A stretch of 64,000 nt of DNA. Source: Hygrophila difformis (lineage: Eukaryota > Streptophyta > Magnoliopsida > Lamiales > Acanthaceae). Position numbers and translations under genes: made by a program. The notes beneath the pieces were generated by a model. The model did no database searches. It saw only the letters and a list, made by a program, of their open reading frames with translations, and was not told where the DNA came from. The DNA is taken from the NCBI GenBank assembly GCA_030278955.1, contig JAOANR010000002.1, positions 16,293,672-16,357,671 on the forward strand, written 5' to 3'. Shown here in pieces: positions 47,601 through 58,134 of the stretch. How positions within the stretch are numbered: the first letter of the stretch is position 1; the number at the start of each line of letters is the position of its first letter.

Positions 47601-49015
47601 ATCATCCAGGCCTTGGTTATTTTCTAAGACAGGGTTGAGTTTTCTTTCAACTGCTATCCTCTTCTGCCAAAGCCTATTTTTGAGTCCTGGGTGAGTGCAT
47701 CCGGAACGAACTAATTTATTAGTTCGTTTCATTAGTTTGTATCTCATAACCACTCGGAAGGAAATGAACACACGAGTAGTTCACCAAGAGCCGGGAATTC
47801 TTGATCCATACCCCTTCATTCTGATGGGGAGCTATCTTTTACTACCAGGGTCAGACCTTCAAAACCTCCGAGTGATAGGTTTTAAATGCTTTCTTTACTG
47901 CTTTCTTTAAATGCTTTCGTTAGAGGTCACTCGGTTGTATTGAGCGTTGTGTAACTGTTACTAGGATTGAGTTAAGGTATAGTTCAGGGCTTAATTAGAA
48001 TCTTTGGGTGTGACATGGGAGAATGATAGTAGTACTTGGCATGTCAATAAATGATTTGTCAGGTGTTGCTCAACCACCACAGATGAAATAACATACCCTG
48101 GCTGGGGCAGTTACAAATCTGTGGTATCTTAGAATTTGCAGTCTTAAGAACATGTAAACTCATGCTGTAAGTACCTGTCTGTTAAAGGGAACGCAGTATT
48201 GAGAGCATGAGAATTAGCTATCTGATAGAATTATCCCAAGCAAAGATCTGTGTATAAAATTGGAAGTTTAATTATGCCTCATCTAAATCTTGTCCAATTT
48301 TTATTCTTTTCTTCCTGTCCCTTCTGTCTACATTGTGATTCAGCTTCACAGGTAGCATAATGTAAATTTTCACTGCTTTCATAGATAGTATTTATCGCAT
48401 TTTAGAATAACTTTACCCGCTTTCTAGAATAGACTTATTTGCTTTGTAGAATAAATTTAAACGCTTTTGTAGTTTCATTTAAATTCATGCCAGTAGTTGT
48501 TAATCACTTTTCAAACCAATTGGAGCAATACGAATGGAAAATCTAGTAAAACGACGTGGGCCCTGCTTCTATCGCACATCCTCCAGTGAACGATCCGTCT
48601 TACTATAAATTACTGCAATTTTTGACACCGTGCGCTTTCGGGCCACAGTTTCTTAACACGAGTAATAAAAACGTGACAACCTATAAATATATCCCTAATC
48701 CCAACTCCGCCATCATAAATTGGTTTCATTAAATAAAATCGAAAACCAGGATTATGATTTTTCAGAAAATACTCATGAAGTGGGAACTTGTCAAAAGTTT
48801 CATGGCAAGGATCTTTAAGGCATAAAATTGTCAGAAATTTCATGCCGGGGAGGTTCGTGATGCCACTTGAACTCAAAGTTTACCTTCATGAGTGATAAAA
48901 AGTGGAATATATATCCCTAAACCCCGTTCCCACGACTCATAACTCTTTTCGTTTAATAAATTTAACCTTGGGATATTTTAGAAATACTCGTGTGACGAAA
49001 TTGTCAAAAGTTTCA
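44618..49015 (+). repeat. Element 3 3' LTR (4398 bp)
   Basis: Copy of 29764-34152 with small indels, including the loss of a few bases in a U3 palindrome arm near 44960. Followed by the duplicated target ATCTC. Confidence 0.9.
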
Positions 49016-49502
49016 ATCTCTAAGGTGTAAATCATGCCAAAAACCCACTCGCATACATTTATTGAGAATGTAAGTCAACTAGGACATAATAAATGCAACC
49101 TAGTTGAAACAAACAAACATTCTAACATTATTGCTAAGGAAAGCATTAAATAAATGCCAAACACTTGAAATGAAAACCCATTTCTGGATTCTTTCTTGTA
49201 TTGACATTTGAAAGCAGTAATTAACCCTAAAACCATTCATTGGCTTAAAGGTAGAGTTCATTCTAACTACAAAGAATTTAAAGTTTATGGAAATGGCTAC
49301 ACTAAGGGTGGTAACCAGCTTTTATGAGACAAAGACTAAGCTCAAAAGCAATAAAACTACATTACAAACATGAAAAATAAACTAACTAAACTACACTACC
49401 TACCTAACCCTTAAGGGGTGAAGAACCTTCTGCTCCTTCTTTTTGTCTCCCAGCAAACTGTCCAAATGTGTCCGTGTATATGATTTTTGTTGAGGAAGGT
49501 CA

Positions 49503-49535
49503 GCTTTTATACTTCTTTTCGAAACCCTAGGCCCA
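49503..49535 (-). promoter_or_regulatory. Core promoter of element 4 LTR
   Basis: Minus strand, in order: TGGGCC (49535-49530), TAGGGTTT (49529-49522), TATAAAAGC (49511-49503). Same arrangement as element 3. Confidence 0.55.
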
Positions 49536-49572
49536 TCATGCATTTCTCACGTGCTCAGCTGTACTTTGAATG

Positions 49573-49998
49573 TGATTCGGTCTCCTCATGCAATTCGGTT
49601 TAGATCGAATTGATGCAATTCGAATTGTATGAGGTCTTCCTTCTTGATCTTGAGCTGGAATGTGGTAGTCATCCATCAATTCGGTCTATGGGTATGCGAA
49701 TTGGCCCTGTCGAATTGAAGATGGTTCCTGTTTGGCTTCTTCTCTTTAAGGCAATTCGATCTATGCAATCAATTCGGCCTAGACCGAATTGCATAGATCG
49801 AACTCCTTCTTTTCTGTTTTGCTCAAAGTCTTCTTTCCTTTCATGGTGCAATTCGGTCTAGGGGTCAATTAGGTTTAGACCGAATTGCCTAGACCGAATT
49901 GGTTGCTCTTCTCTTCCTCAACACTTCTCCTTTCTTCTTTCAGCAATTCGGTCTACTGAGCAATTCGATATAGGTCGAATTGCTTATAGACCGAATTG
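49573..49998. repeat. Element 4 U3 palindrome cluster (five blocks)
   Basis: Blocks centred near 49602, 49700, 49780, 49875 and 49970, about 80-99 bp apart, built from CAATTCGGTCTA arms and complements, mostly two-layered. Upstream of the TATA box in the LTR orientation. Confidence 0.8.
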
Positions 49999-50330
49999 AT
50001 CTTCAACACTTAACCAAAATTTCAGATTGTGGGATTTTCATTCTTTTTCCCATCTTTTTTATTTTTGTGGGCTATCTTATTCTTTTGCCCATCTTTTCGT
50101 TCCTTTTTCTTTTCTTTTTCCTTTTTTCATGTTTTTGGATTTTTCTAACACAAATGCAATTAAAATTGCATATTTTGTGTCTTTCATTACCAGCTCAATA
50201 TTTTTTCAAACTTGCATCATTCTGTCGAATTCAACTGCTTTCTTATTGAAATAAGATGGGATTTCGATCGAAATGTCCGTCTCAGACACAGAAATGGATT
50301 GGAAATAATGGACAATTTTGGCCATTATCA

Positions 50331-51181
50331 ACATCCTCACATTTAATATTGATCGTCCCCGAGCAGTCAGAGTCAGTGCTCCTAAGAGCAAGGACTCTGC
50401 ATATTCAATCCATTTGCGTGGCTTCAGAAATTTCATTCTTGTTATATTGGGATAATACAATCAAAATTACAAGTATTAAACTCTCTTGATTGCAGTGTTT
50501 AATGAAATGATACTTCTCACTTGGATAGGTATACAAATCAATCATTATTGTTAATTTTTCTTGAATATATGTATAGAAAATTTTCATTGGTTTAATTCTT
50601 GAATTCGGGCATGACATGAACATTAATCAATCAAAGTAGAGCCTCACATATAGTAGAATCGGAAATTTCACTCACTCTCAAAGTTGGTTTTTAGACAATA
50701 CGCTCATAATCGAATTCAAATAAATTCTCCCATAAGCTTGCAATTAGACCAACTCGCCACCCACTCATTTCCTCAAATCGAGATCCCGAGGTCTTATTTA
50801 AGGTTATAACGGGCATACGGTTGTAACATTTGGTATGGAAGGGAATTATTAGGCTAAAAAGTGACACGAATCCGCTCCATCATAACTTGGCATATTTTTA
50901 CTTAAAGCCTATGATCATCAATATTTCTTTCTCTTTGTTTTTCTTTTCCATTGCACGACATTAGACTTTGTCTAATTTGCTTTGTCACTTGCAATTTATT
51001 TTTGTTGAGTGAATTTCAACACATTTTTTTTATCGGTTTATTAATACCGATTGATATTTTTGATGATCATAAACTATAATGCCTTGATGGAATTTATTCG
51101 TGTACACTTGGGTTTGATTTCTTGGTCTTTTTATGAGGTTGGGAATAATATAGTGGTTTCAAAGAAAAATTAGGCTTAAAG
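50331..51181 (-). other. Element 4 polypurine tract and 3' internal region
   Basis: Minus-strand AAATGTGAGGATGT (50344-50331) abuts the LTR. The rest is non-coding and matches element 3 at about 43860-44610 inverted. Confidence 0.7.
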
Positions 51182-53938
51182 TGTAACACCCCGGATTTGA
51201 TAACCCAGGCCGGGATGTCACCGCCGCATCCCCCTAGCAAGACACGGCTTCCCGAGCTTGCTAAGGAAACGCAAGGCTTGTGGGTATGTAAAAGATTTAA
51301 AACATTTCAAGATATAGTCCGGAAATTTATAATACTTAGTACGATAGTCGAAATTATCACGTGCGGAAAATAAATAAAGTAAGTGCAGCGGAAAGTAAAA
51401 TCACGGCCAACATGGCCAAATCCTCGGGTTTAACAGACCCGGTAAAACAGTACGATGCAGAAATTTAAAATGTCCATTATGATTTCCCCCAAGTGCATAT
51501 GCAATGCGTCACTCGACATACGCTGTAAAAGAAAAATGACAACGGTTGTCAGTATAAAAATATACTGAGTAAGTTAATCCCTAACTAACAAATAAAAGAG
51601 GTTACAAGTGTTTAAAACTAAAGATTTCGCTTATCGTACGAGGATTTAAAAGTACATGATTTATTAGCAGCGGAAAATTATGATTAAAGAACTTAATTTA
51701 AAAAGCGAAACTTAAAGCATAATTTAAGGTGCATAAAATTTAAATACGTAATTAAAGACAGGATAAATACGATTTAAGCATAATGAAACACTCACACGAG
51801 TCTTTTACTTTTCATCCCGTAAACTAAGAAGAGGACACCATACCGGGAGATCACTAACGAGGCAATCTCAACATAGGACCACTAACGAGGCAGTCCAAAC
51901 AATGGGAGACCACTAACGAGGCAGTCTCAAAGATAGTAGGACCACTAACGAGGCGATCCACAAAGATAGTAGGACCACTAACGAGGCAGTCCACAAATAC
52001 AGCGCGCGAGATCACTAACGAGGCAATCTCAGATAGTAAGGAGACCACTAACGAGGCAGTCTCAAAGATAATGATAGTATGAAGATCGGCTCAGCCTAGT
52101 GAACGGGATTTTTCGAAAGTTCGTATTTCAAAGTTATCAAAGGATCGATATCGCGTTTTCATAGTTCGAGTTTTCTCAAGTTCGAAAAATCCTATTCGAG
52201 GCAGTTCACGCCTTTCTTAATTTAAAATTCGTTTTTCCTCCAAAAATTCTGAAACTTGGCCAGTAATTCAAAAACACACACACGAACAACTTTCATGTTT
52301 TAAGTTTTTGGAAATAAGGTTCCGAAGTGAGTTAAAATTTGAGTTTATTGCAAAGAATAATTTACGTCTTAAAAACTGTTGTCGTCACAGGTTCGTGTAA
52401 CGCCGATTAAAAATTCATTTCAAAACCAATCGATGTGAAATTTTTACAGTAACTACACGACACATTAAGGAACAACTTTCATGTTTTAAGTTTTTGGAAA
52501 TAATGAATTCTTGGTACTCAAAAATCGTGTGCAACTCACTGCATACTCATGGCCCTTAAAACGATTTCAAAACAGTTCTAAAAACTTGGCCGATTGACAT
52601 ATCAAATGAACACCAAAATTCGTGAAATTTTGTAGGCATAGTCTAGACACAATTATCTACAACTTTTGTTTAGAAATGCAAAGTTAAATCATTCGAAAAA
52701 TGGGTGAAAAACATGCATCAAGTTGAGTGAAGGAATCTGTCACAGATTTGAAACGTTCGGTTTGATACAGAAAGTTCATGGCGAAAATTGGGATAGCAAA
52801 ACTTAATGTCAATGGCTGAAATTTGGACACAAGATAGATAAAGGTGTTAGGAACAACTTTTATGTTGAAAAGTTTTCGGTTTGAATTCCCGAAGGTCGAG
52901 TTTTTGGCGAGTCTTTAAAATTGGACGAAAATAGGGTTTTTGAAAACCGATTTTTGTTACAAGCCTATATCTCGAGATTTAAACAACAAACAACCGCAAA
53001 AATTTGTGAATAAGGTGTTAACTTACTGATTTAGAGATTAGGGTCACTGGAACGGGTATCCGGACGTCCTAGGGTCGCGACGAACGGCCAATCTTTCCGA
53101 TCGCTTTTTGTTCGTTTTCCGGCGTGAAATCGTAGCAAAGGAAAAGGGTTAGAATTCTAGTTTTGGAGACTTATGGACGGATGGAGTACTGTATTAAGAC
53201 TTACCAAGGCTCTATGAGGCGGTGGCTCTGTCCCGTGTGCCTCGTCGTCGCCGGAATGTTCGCCGGAAAGTGGAGTCGAATAGGTTTTTGGCTTGGGAAG
53301 GGAGAATGAAGTGGTAGGGGAGTGTTTTCTGTAAAACTAGGTTTTGAGGCGCCCCCAGCCATCCCTAAGCCTTCCTTAAGGCTGGGATTTGGTTTCCCTC
53401 GAAGGGAGATGTAATTTCGGCAAGAAAATCACCCCCGAATGGAAAGATTACACCTTCAGCCCCTCTGGCGCGCTGGTGGCGCGCACCTAAGCTTTTGTCC
53501 GCGCGGAGCACGCGTGCCAGGCCTGGCGTCGCGACGCCCTTGGCCGCGCGGTGGCCGCGCGGCGGCGCGCGGACAGCGCGGGCCGGCCGGACCGGCCGGT
53601 TCGGCTCCGCGTGTTCCGTCGGGTCTTCCCTCGCTTTCCCCTATCGGTTTTCTACGTGTTAGCTCGATTCCCCGGGGGCGTCTTCGTTGCGGAATCTTCT
53701 CCTTAATCTTGCTACGAGTCCGGCTTATCGCTCGCAACGTTTCCGGGTCCTACTTATCCCAGTCTAAATTGGTTTCAACATCCCCTATCGTCCTTGTGGT
53801 CTATTTCGTGATGTATTTTGTGATTTATTTCGTGACTGAACTTAGAAATTAGTTCTAAGCTGCCTACGTACCCTGTGAAGGGATCAAGTCATGACGTAGT
53901 TCAAAACAATTTGAATTTGTTTTTCCTCGGGTGTTACA
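51182..53938 (-). repeat. Element 5 3' LTR
   Basis: TGTAACACCCCGGATTTG to CGGGTGTTACA on the plus strand. CpG-rich palindromic block at about 53468-53600 (GCGCGGTGGCCGCGCGGCGG and GGCCGGCCGGACCGGCCGG). Confidence 0.9.
51845..52073. repeat. Array of seven small hairpins with constant loop
   Basis: Seven copies of ACTAACGAGGC, each between short complementary arms: GAGAT/ATCTC, GGAC/GTCC, GAGAC/GTCTC, GGA/TCC, GGAC/GTCC, GAGAT/ATCTC, GAGAC/GTCTC. Arms change in step while the loop stays fixed. The second LTR has the same array at 58799-59026. Confidence 0.85.
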
Positions 53939-53961
53939 TCCTCCCCCCCTTAAGAATACAG

Positions 53962-54240
53962 TTATGTCCCCATAACTGTGGTCGGGTCGTCTTGGAAGAG
54001 GGTAGGGTAACGTTGCCTCATGTCGGCTTCCAATTCCCAGGTTGCCGTCTCCGTCTCGTGGTTGGACCACAGGACCTTGACCATCTTTACAGTTTTATTC
54101 CTTGTCACCCCTTCCTTGTAGTCGAGTATTTGTACCGGGGTTTCCTCATAGGTCAAGTCATCATCCAATTCGATTACGTTCGATTGGAGTACATGCGACG
54201 TGTCGGGCACATACTTCTTTAGTTGGGGGTCGTGGAACAC
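53962..54240 (-). pseudogene. Element 5 pol remnant (chromodomain end)
   Basis: A 92-codon minus-strand frame: [14 protein letters not shown], then the chromodomain core ([17 protein letters not shown]) and the C-terminus ending TVMGT, matching the ends of pol in elements 1 and 2. Everything upstream (gag to integrase) is gone. It lies next to the polypurine tract (plus 53939-53954, ATCCTCCCCCCCTTAAG type). Confidence 0.8.
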
Positions 54241-54692
54241 ACTGTGGTCACGAGTAAACGGTGGTGGGGTCGTTAGTTAACATGCCGCTCTCATTTCCCT
54301 ACGGAATTTCTTAGGGTCCCTAGGTATTTACGTCCCGGGGGTTTCCCGTAGTCCTGCGAAAGGAGGGCGGGAGGCAATTCCGCCATCCTTGCCCGGAATA
54401 ATGCCAGGCGATGCTCCCTGTCGACGTATTTCTCTGTCAATGTGTGCCTGGGTTCAGCGAGGAGCGTATAGCGAAAGAGATCGAGCAGAACAGGAAAGAT
54501 AAAACTCCACCCGGGTCCCGCGCGGTGGCCGCGCGGGGAGCGCGCGGCAACCCCTGTTCGAAAAAAATAGGGCTCGCGCTCCGCGCGAGCCACTTCCTCC
54601 ATTTCCCATCCGAGAACACACCCCAATTCTCTCTAAATCCGGCGAGTTACCTTCCTTTTTGCTCGATTTCGACTTCAATTTCACTCATCCAG
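54241..54692 (+). promoter_or_regulatory. Promoter and first (non-coding) exon of the antisense gene
   Basis: A CpG-dense palindromic stretch (CGCGCGGTGGCCGCGCGG at about 54516-54545) resembles the CpG block in the LTRs. A pyrimidine-rich leader follows to ATCCAG at 54692, where a donor GTACGA begins a 622-bp intron (54693-55314) ending AACTTGCAG. No sure TATA box. Confidence 0.45.
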
Positions 54693-55315
54693 GTACGATT
54701 CTACTAAACCCACTTCCTAATTTCAACTTTTATGTTTTGAATGATTCGATTTGTGAAGAGATTTAGGAAATTAGGGTTTGTGTACAAAAATTGGGGGTTT
54801 ATGATTTTTAGGCTTGATTTGTGCAATTTAGCAAGTGTATGTGGCAATTGTTGTTACTCTTGTTGCCTTGCCTATGTTTATGTTATAATGTGTTTATGTT
54901 TTTGGCAAATTCTTGTTGAATTCGAATCCTTAGAAAGGCTATGAAGTTATTGATACTTGGTTGCTATTGGGGTGTGATTATTGGTTTGTTCCCTCGTTGT
55001 TTAGTGCTGTAGGATTTGCCGTATTGTTATTAGAATGATTGTTTCGTTCTGTGGGCGATTTCCGTGTGTTGTTAGTAACTTAGGTTTTGGTTTATTGTGC
55101 ACATAACGTGTTCGACGAAATGCCACATAGGGTTTAGGCACTAGTTTTAGCATATTCTTTGTCTAGGTCACCTCCTGGTTGGTCTTAGTAAACGGTAGGA
55201 TTTGTTGTTCTTACGGTACATTCACGTTGGGATTATATATTAATGCCCTATTCGTATTTTCGCTTGACTTCTGTGTGGGACTTAGTCTTATAATTGGTGT
55301 TTGGTAACTTGCAGG

Positions 55316-56650
55316 ATGTTGCTCTTTTTGTGGGTCGTTTTGGCGTCTCTCATGTGTCCTCCGAGGACTAGGAGACGGGTTGCTGATGAGGCTGGCCCCA
55401 GTCATGCTGCTCCGGCGATGCCGGATTTCGACGAGAGCGAGTCTGAGGAGGATGAGGTGCAGAGGGGCCCGCGTCTCAGGGGCCTCCCGGACGAGGTGCG
55501 TCCTCACCGGCATGACAGGTTCCGGTTTAGGACGAGGGCTGTCCAGGACTTTTATTTCGACGAGCTTCGTCGAAACAGGTCTTACATCCCTGAGAGGGGC
55601 ATATATCCTCTTCATATGGGCGATGACAGGGTCAGTGCGGTCTTGGAGTATTTACAGTGGACTGGTCTGGCACGTCACCCCGAGGGCGTCGCCTCCGGTT
55701 ATTTGGCTATGGAGGTTATTGCCAACATCGGCGGTCTCGGGGAGGGCGACGATCTATCCCGGGTATGGGTCCGTGGTCGCTATCTCGACTTCAGTGCTCG
55801 GGCGATCAACGTCTATTTTGGCTTGCCCGACGATGGCGTGTTCCGGCCCCAGCCTGAGGGGCGCGTTCTTGCTCCTGCGTGGAACACCTTATGCACCCTA
55901 GTGCCTCCTGCGTTCGAGCACAGTCATGAGCTCCGTTTGACGTCGGTGGACTCCCCTTGGCGAGAGCTCGCTCAGCTATGGTTCGGGCGTGTCCGGCCGA
56001 TGTCCCGGAGCCACATTGTCTTGGATCACGTCTACGAGACCATTTGCTTCATCGCGCGGGACGGTAGGGTGAATGTAGGGGCTTGCATCGAGGACAACTT
56101 GCGGGGTATGCGCAGAGGACGAGGGAGTAGGGTGATTACCCATGTTCACCTCATCTGTGGGTTGTGCGCGGCACAGGGGATTCGCACTACACCGGAGACA
56201 GATCCGTACGACCTAGCACCTGGCCGTTGCTACCGTATTCCGTCTTATGCTGAGCGGCGTAGCGCCTTACGTCGTGGGGCTCCCCGTGCTGTACTTCGCC
56301 CGCATCCTGATGACGACGGCCTGATCCTCGTTGTACCACCGGAGCAGCCACCCCCTCCTCCAGTGGTTCCACCTCCTGCTGGGGCACCTCCTGCCGTGGC
56401 ACCTCAGGGGCAGGAGATGATTCAGATGCTGCAGATGATGCAGGAGATGCGGGTCGGTATGGATGCCGGGTTTGCAGCTGGGCAGGCTCGTTATGACGCC
56501 CTCGACGCTAGGTTGGACCTCTATCAGACCCGCATGGACTCGTTTGCTACGAGGCAGGCTCAGCAGCAGGCCACCATGTCCGACATGTACGCCTATGTGC
56601 GGCAGATGGACGACTTCATGCGCCGACAGTTTCCGCCTCCCGATCAGTGA
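55316..56650 (+). CDS. Antisense accessory ORF with plant-transposon-type domain (444 aa)
   Basis: Uninterrupted; the ATG at 55316 is one base after the splice acceptor; an alternative in-frame ATG is at 55352 (MCPPRTRRRV). After an acidic stretch (DESESEEDEVQ), residues about 65-290 match the pattern of the 'putative plant transposon protein' domain (PF20167 from memory): VQDFYFDEL, then VWVRGRYLDFSARAINVYFGLP, then WNTLCTLVPP, and YETICFIARDGRVNVGACIEDN. A proline-rich hinge (PPPPPVVPPP) and a Met/Gln-rich helical C-terminus (about 360-435) follow. The same domain occurs in element 4 (61656-64000). Here it runs opposite to the host element's own genes and is GC-rich compared with its surroundings. 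Biochemical function is unknown; similar extra ORFs, some antisense, are known in Tat-lineage elements. Confidence 0.75.
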   Translation: MLLFLWVVLASLMCPPRTRRRVADEAGPSHAAPAMPDFDESESEEDEVQRGPRLRGLPDEVRPHRHDRFRFRTRAVQDFYFDELRRNRSYIPERGIYPLHMGDDRVSAVLEYLQWTGLARHPEGVASGYLAMEVIANIGGLGEGDDLSRVWVRGRYLDFSARAINVYFGLPDDGVFRPQPEGRVLAPAWNTLCTLVPPAFEHSHELRLTSVDSPWRELAQLWFGRVRPMSRSHIVLDHVYETICFIARDGRVNVGACIEDNLRGMRRGRGSRVITHVHLICGLCAAQGIRTTPETDPYDLAPGRCYRIPSYAERRSALRRGAPRAVLRPHPDDDGLILVVPPEQPPPPPVVPPPAGAPPAVAPQGQEMIQMLQMMQEMRVGMDAGFAAGQARYDALDARLDLYQTRMDSFATRQAQQQATMSDMYAYVRQMDDFMRRQFPPPDQ

Positions 56651-57398
56651 TGTCTCCCTTTGGTTTCGTGTTTTCGTTTAGGTTTTGCGTTTAGACGTAC
56701 CTTGTTTAGGCTCCTCCTTAGGAGAACGTTTCTGTTGTCTGGGATTTGTGGTTTATATTTTCGTTGTGTTATTGCTTATTTATGTGTTTGACATGTGTTA
56801 GTAGTCTACTGCTGTTTAGAAACATGGTTCAATTGTTCTGCCTATTTTATGGTTTGAGATGTCCTGGATTTACTGTTACCTTCCTATCGTATCTACACGT
56901 GTGTGGGTCGCCCAACAATACTTGCACTGTTGCTTGACTAAACCGCTTCAAGGAACTTAGATAAACTAGTGTGATAAGATATAAGGGGTAGAGTTCATAT
57001 GTTAAATAAATAGTTGCTTGCAAGAAGATTAGTCTTTTAATAGGTATCAATTTATCAGGGTTTTCTTGTAAAGGTTGTTGGAATTTATTTATTTATATGT
57101 ACATATTTACGTATTGTATATATTTTATTATTATCTTTATTATTATATTATTTTTATTTTTATGATTATTATAATCATCATTTTTTTTTTTCTTTTTAAA
57201 TCTGTTCGGTTCTCTTTTTTTTTTTTTTTTTTTTTTTTGTAGGTTTCCCTCCTTGATTATGGTAGTTAATGAACTAAATAAAATGCATGGAATAAATTTA
57301 AGTAGGCTTGTATTTTATTACTCAAGAATTTTGGTTTACAAGCATTCGAAATAGAAATAGCAATGGTGCATCAGTATGGATCCCTAAATCTAGGGTGA
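56651..57398. other. 3' flank of the antisense ORF
   Basis: Likely 3' UTR then AT-rich DNA with a run of more than 20 T at about 57216-57238. No gene seen. Confidence 0.5.
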
Positions 57399-57776
57399 CT
57401 AGGCAGGTATATCCTCGATGGGATCGTCCTCGTCGCTGGATATGTCAATGGGAATGGGCGTCCCCACCGGGCTCGGGCTCGGAGGGAAGATGTCGGCCTC
57501 TAGGCCCAGTAGCTCAGCTGCTAGGTGTCCTATTTGCATCATCAGTTCATTATCCTTGTTTTGGAGCGCAACCACTAGTGTTTGGAGTTCGGCGACTTGG
57601 GCCTTGAGTTGGGTTATTTCGTGATGGTCAGCTTCCCTAAGATTTCTCAGATAGTCCACGTTACTCTCTAGATGCCCCACTCGGGCTTTGAAGTGATTGA
57701 CATGCTGTTGGGACTCGAGGTATGCATTGGTCAGTTTCATCATCAGGTTGGTCATGTTCGCGTTCGGTTCGGCCAT
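57399..57776 (-). CDS. Small coiled-coil leader ORF of element 5 (125 aa)
   Basis: Starts MAEPNANMTNLMMKLTNAYL; the heptad-like middle contains LRNLREADHHEITQLKAQV, clearly homologous to the element 2 leader ORF (NLREADHHRITQL), and the end is acidic (ISSDEDDPIED). It lies about 340 bp from the primer site, as in element 2. It is intact although gag and nearly all of pol have been lost from this element, which suggests a role in cis or simple youth of the element. Function unknown. Confidence 0.6.
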   Translation of the reverse strand: MAEPNANMTNLMMKLTNAYLESQQHVNHFKARVGHLESNVDYLRNLREADHHEITQLKAQVAELQTLVVALQNKDNELMMQIGHLAAELLGLEADIFPPSPSPVGTPIPIDISSDEDDPIEDIPA

Positions 57777-57940
57777 CTATTGTCAACAAGGGAGGTTAGA
57801 GTTAGATGTTTTTCAGGCAAAGTTAAGATATGCATAAATTTAATTCTATATGCAACATGCAAGTGCAAGTCCCTTCCCCATAAAATTTAGTTTAAAATAA
57901 ATTGCTAAAGATTGGGCCTCTATAGTGGGCCAAAATTTAA

Positions 57941-57971
<31 letters not shown>

Positions 57972-58118
57972 GGCTAAGATTTGGGCTATGTAAAAAGGAT
58001 TATAGATTTTTGGGCTAAAAATAGTACTAGTAGTCAAATAAATAAATTTTAAAAGAAACAATACTTGGGCTTAAAAATATTGGTTTAAAATAATAGTAGT
58101 AGCTTTAAAAATTTTCCG

Positions 58119-58131
58119 GGCTCTGATACCA
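58119..58131 (-). other. Element 5 primer-binding site, initiator methionine tRNA
   Basis: Minus-strand TGGTATCAGAGCC, three bases from the 5' LTR; orientation marker. The 57780-58118 leader between it and the ORF is AT-rich with an (AT)n/T run near 57945-57970. Confidence 0.85.
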
Positions 58132-58134
58132 ACT

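Larger units (their letters stand above)
29764..49015 (+). mobile_element. Element 3: Athila-like retrotransposon carrying a captured F-box-type gene (19.25 kb)
   Basis: LTRs 29764-34152 and 44618-49015, both TGATAATGGCC to AAAAGTTTCA; TSD ATCTC at 29759-29763 and 49016-49020. The Asp-tRNA primer site and the gag/pol sequence place it in the Athila lineage. The 10.5-kb internal region holds gag and pol with a few frameshifts, then an accessory module with a promoter, palindromes, an intron and an F-box-type ORF in place of the usual env-like ORF. LTRs differ by about 1% by eye. Confidence 0.9.
49021..50330 (-). repeat. Element 4 3' LTR, upstream (U3) part
   Basis: Minus-strand start TGATAATGGCC at 50330. 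TATA and promoter boxes near 49503-49535. It continues at 29763 on the other side of element 3. Confidence 0.8.

Noticed and set aside
51845..52073. Regularly spaced short repeats resembling a CRISPR array
   Set aside because: It is in a plant LTR, present in both LTR copies, spacers are short and repetitive, and no cas genes exist; it is a hairpin array.
53439..53852. 137-codon GC-rich ORF in the element 5 LTR
   Set aside because: Arg/Pro/Ala-rich reading of the CpG palindrome block, open on both strands, typical of compositional artefact.
54291..54626. Minus-strand 111-codon ORF beside the pol remnant
   Set aside because: Falls on the GC-rich promoter side of the antisense gene and matches no pol segment; insufficient support.
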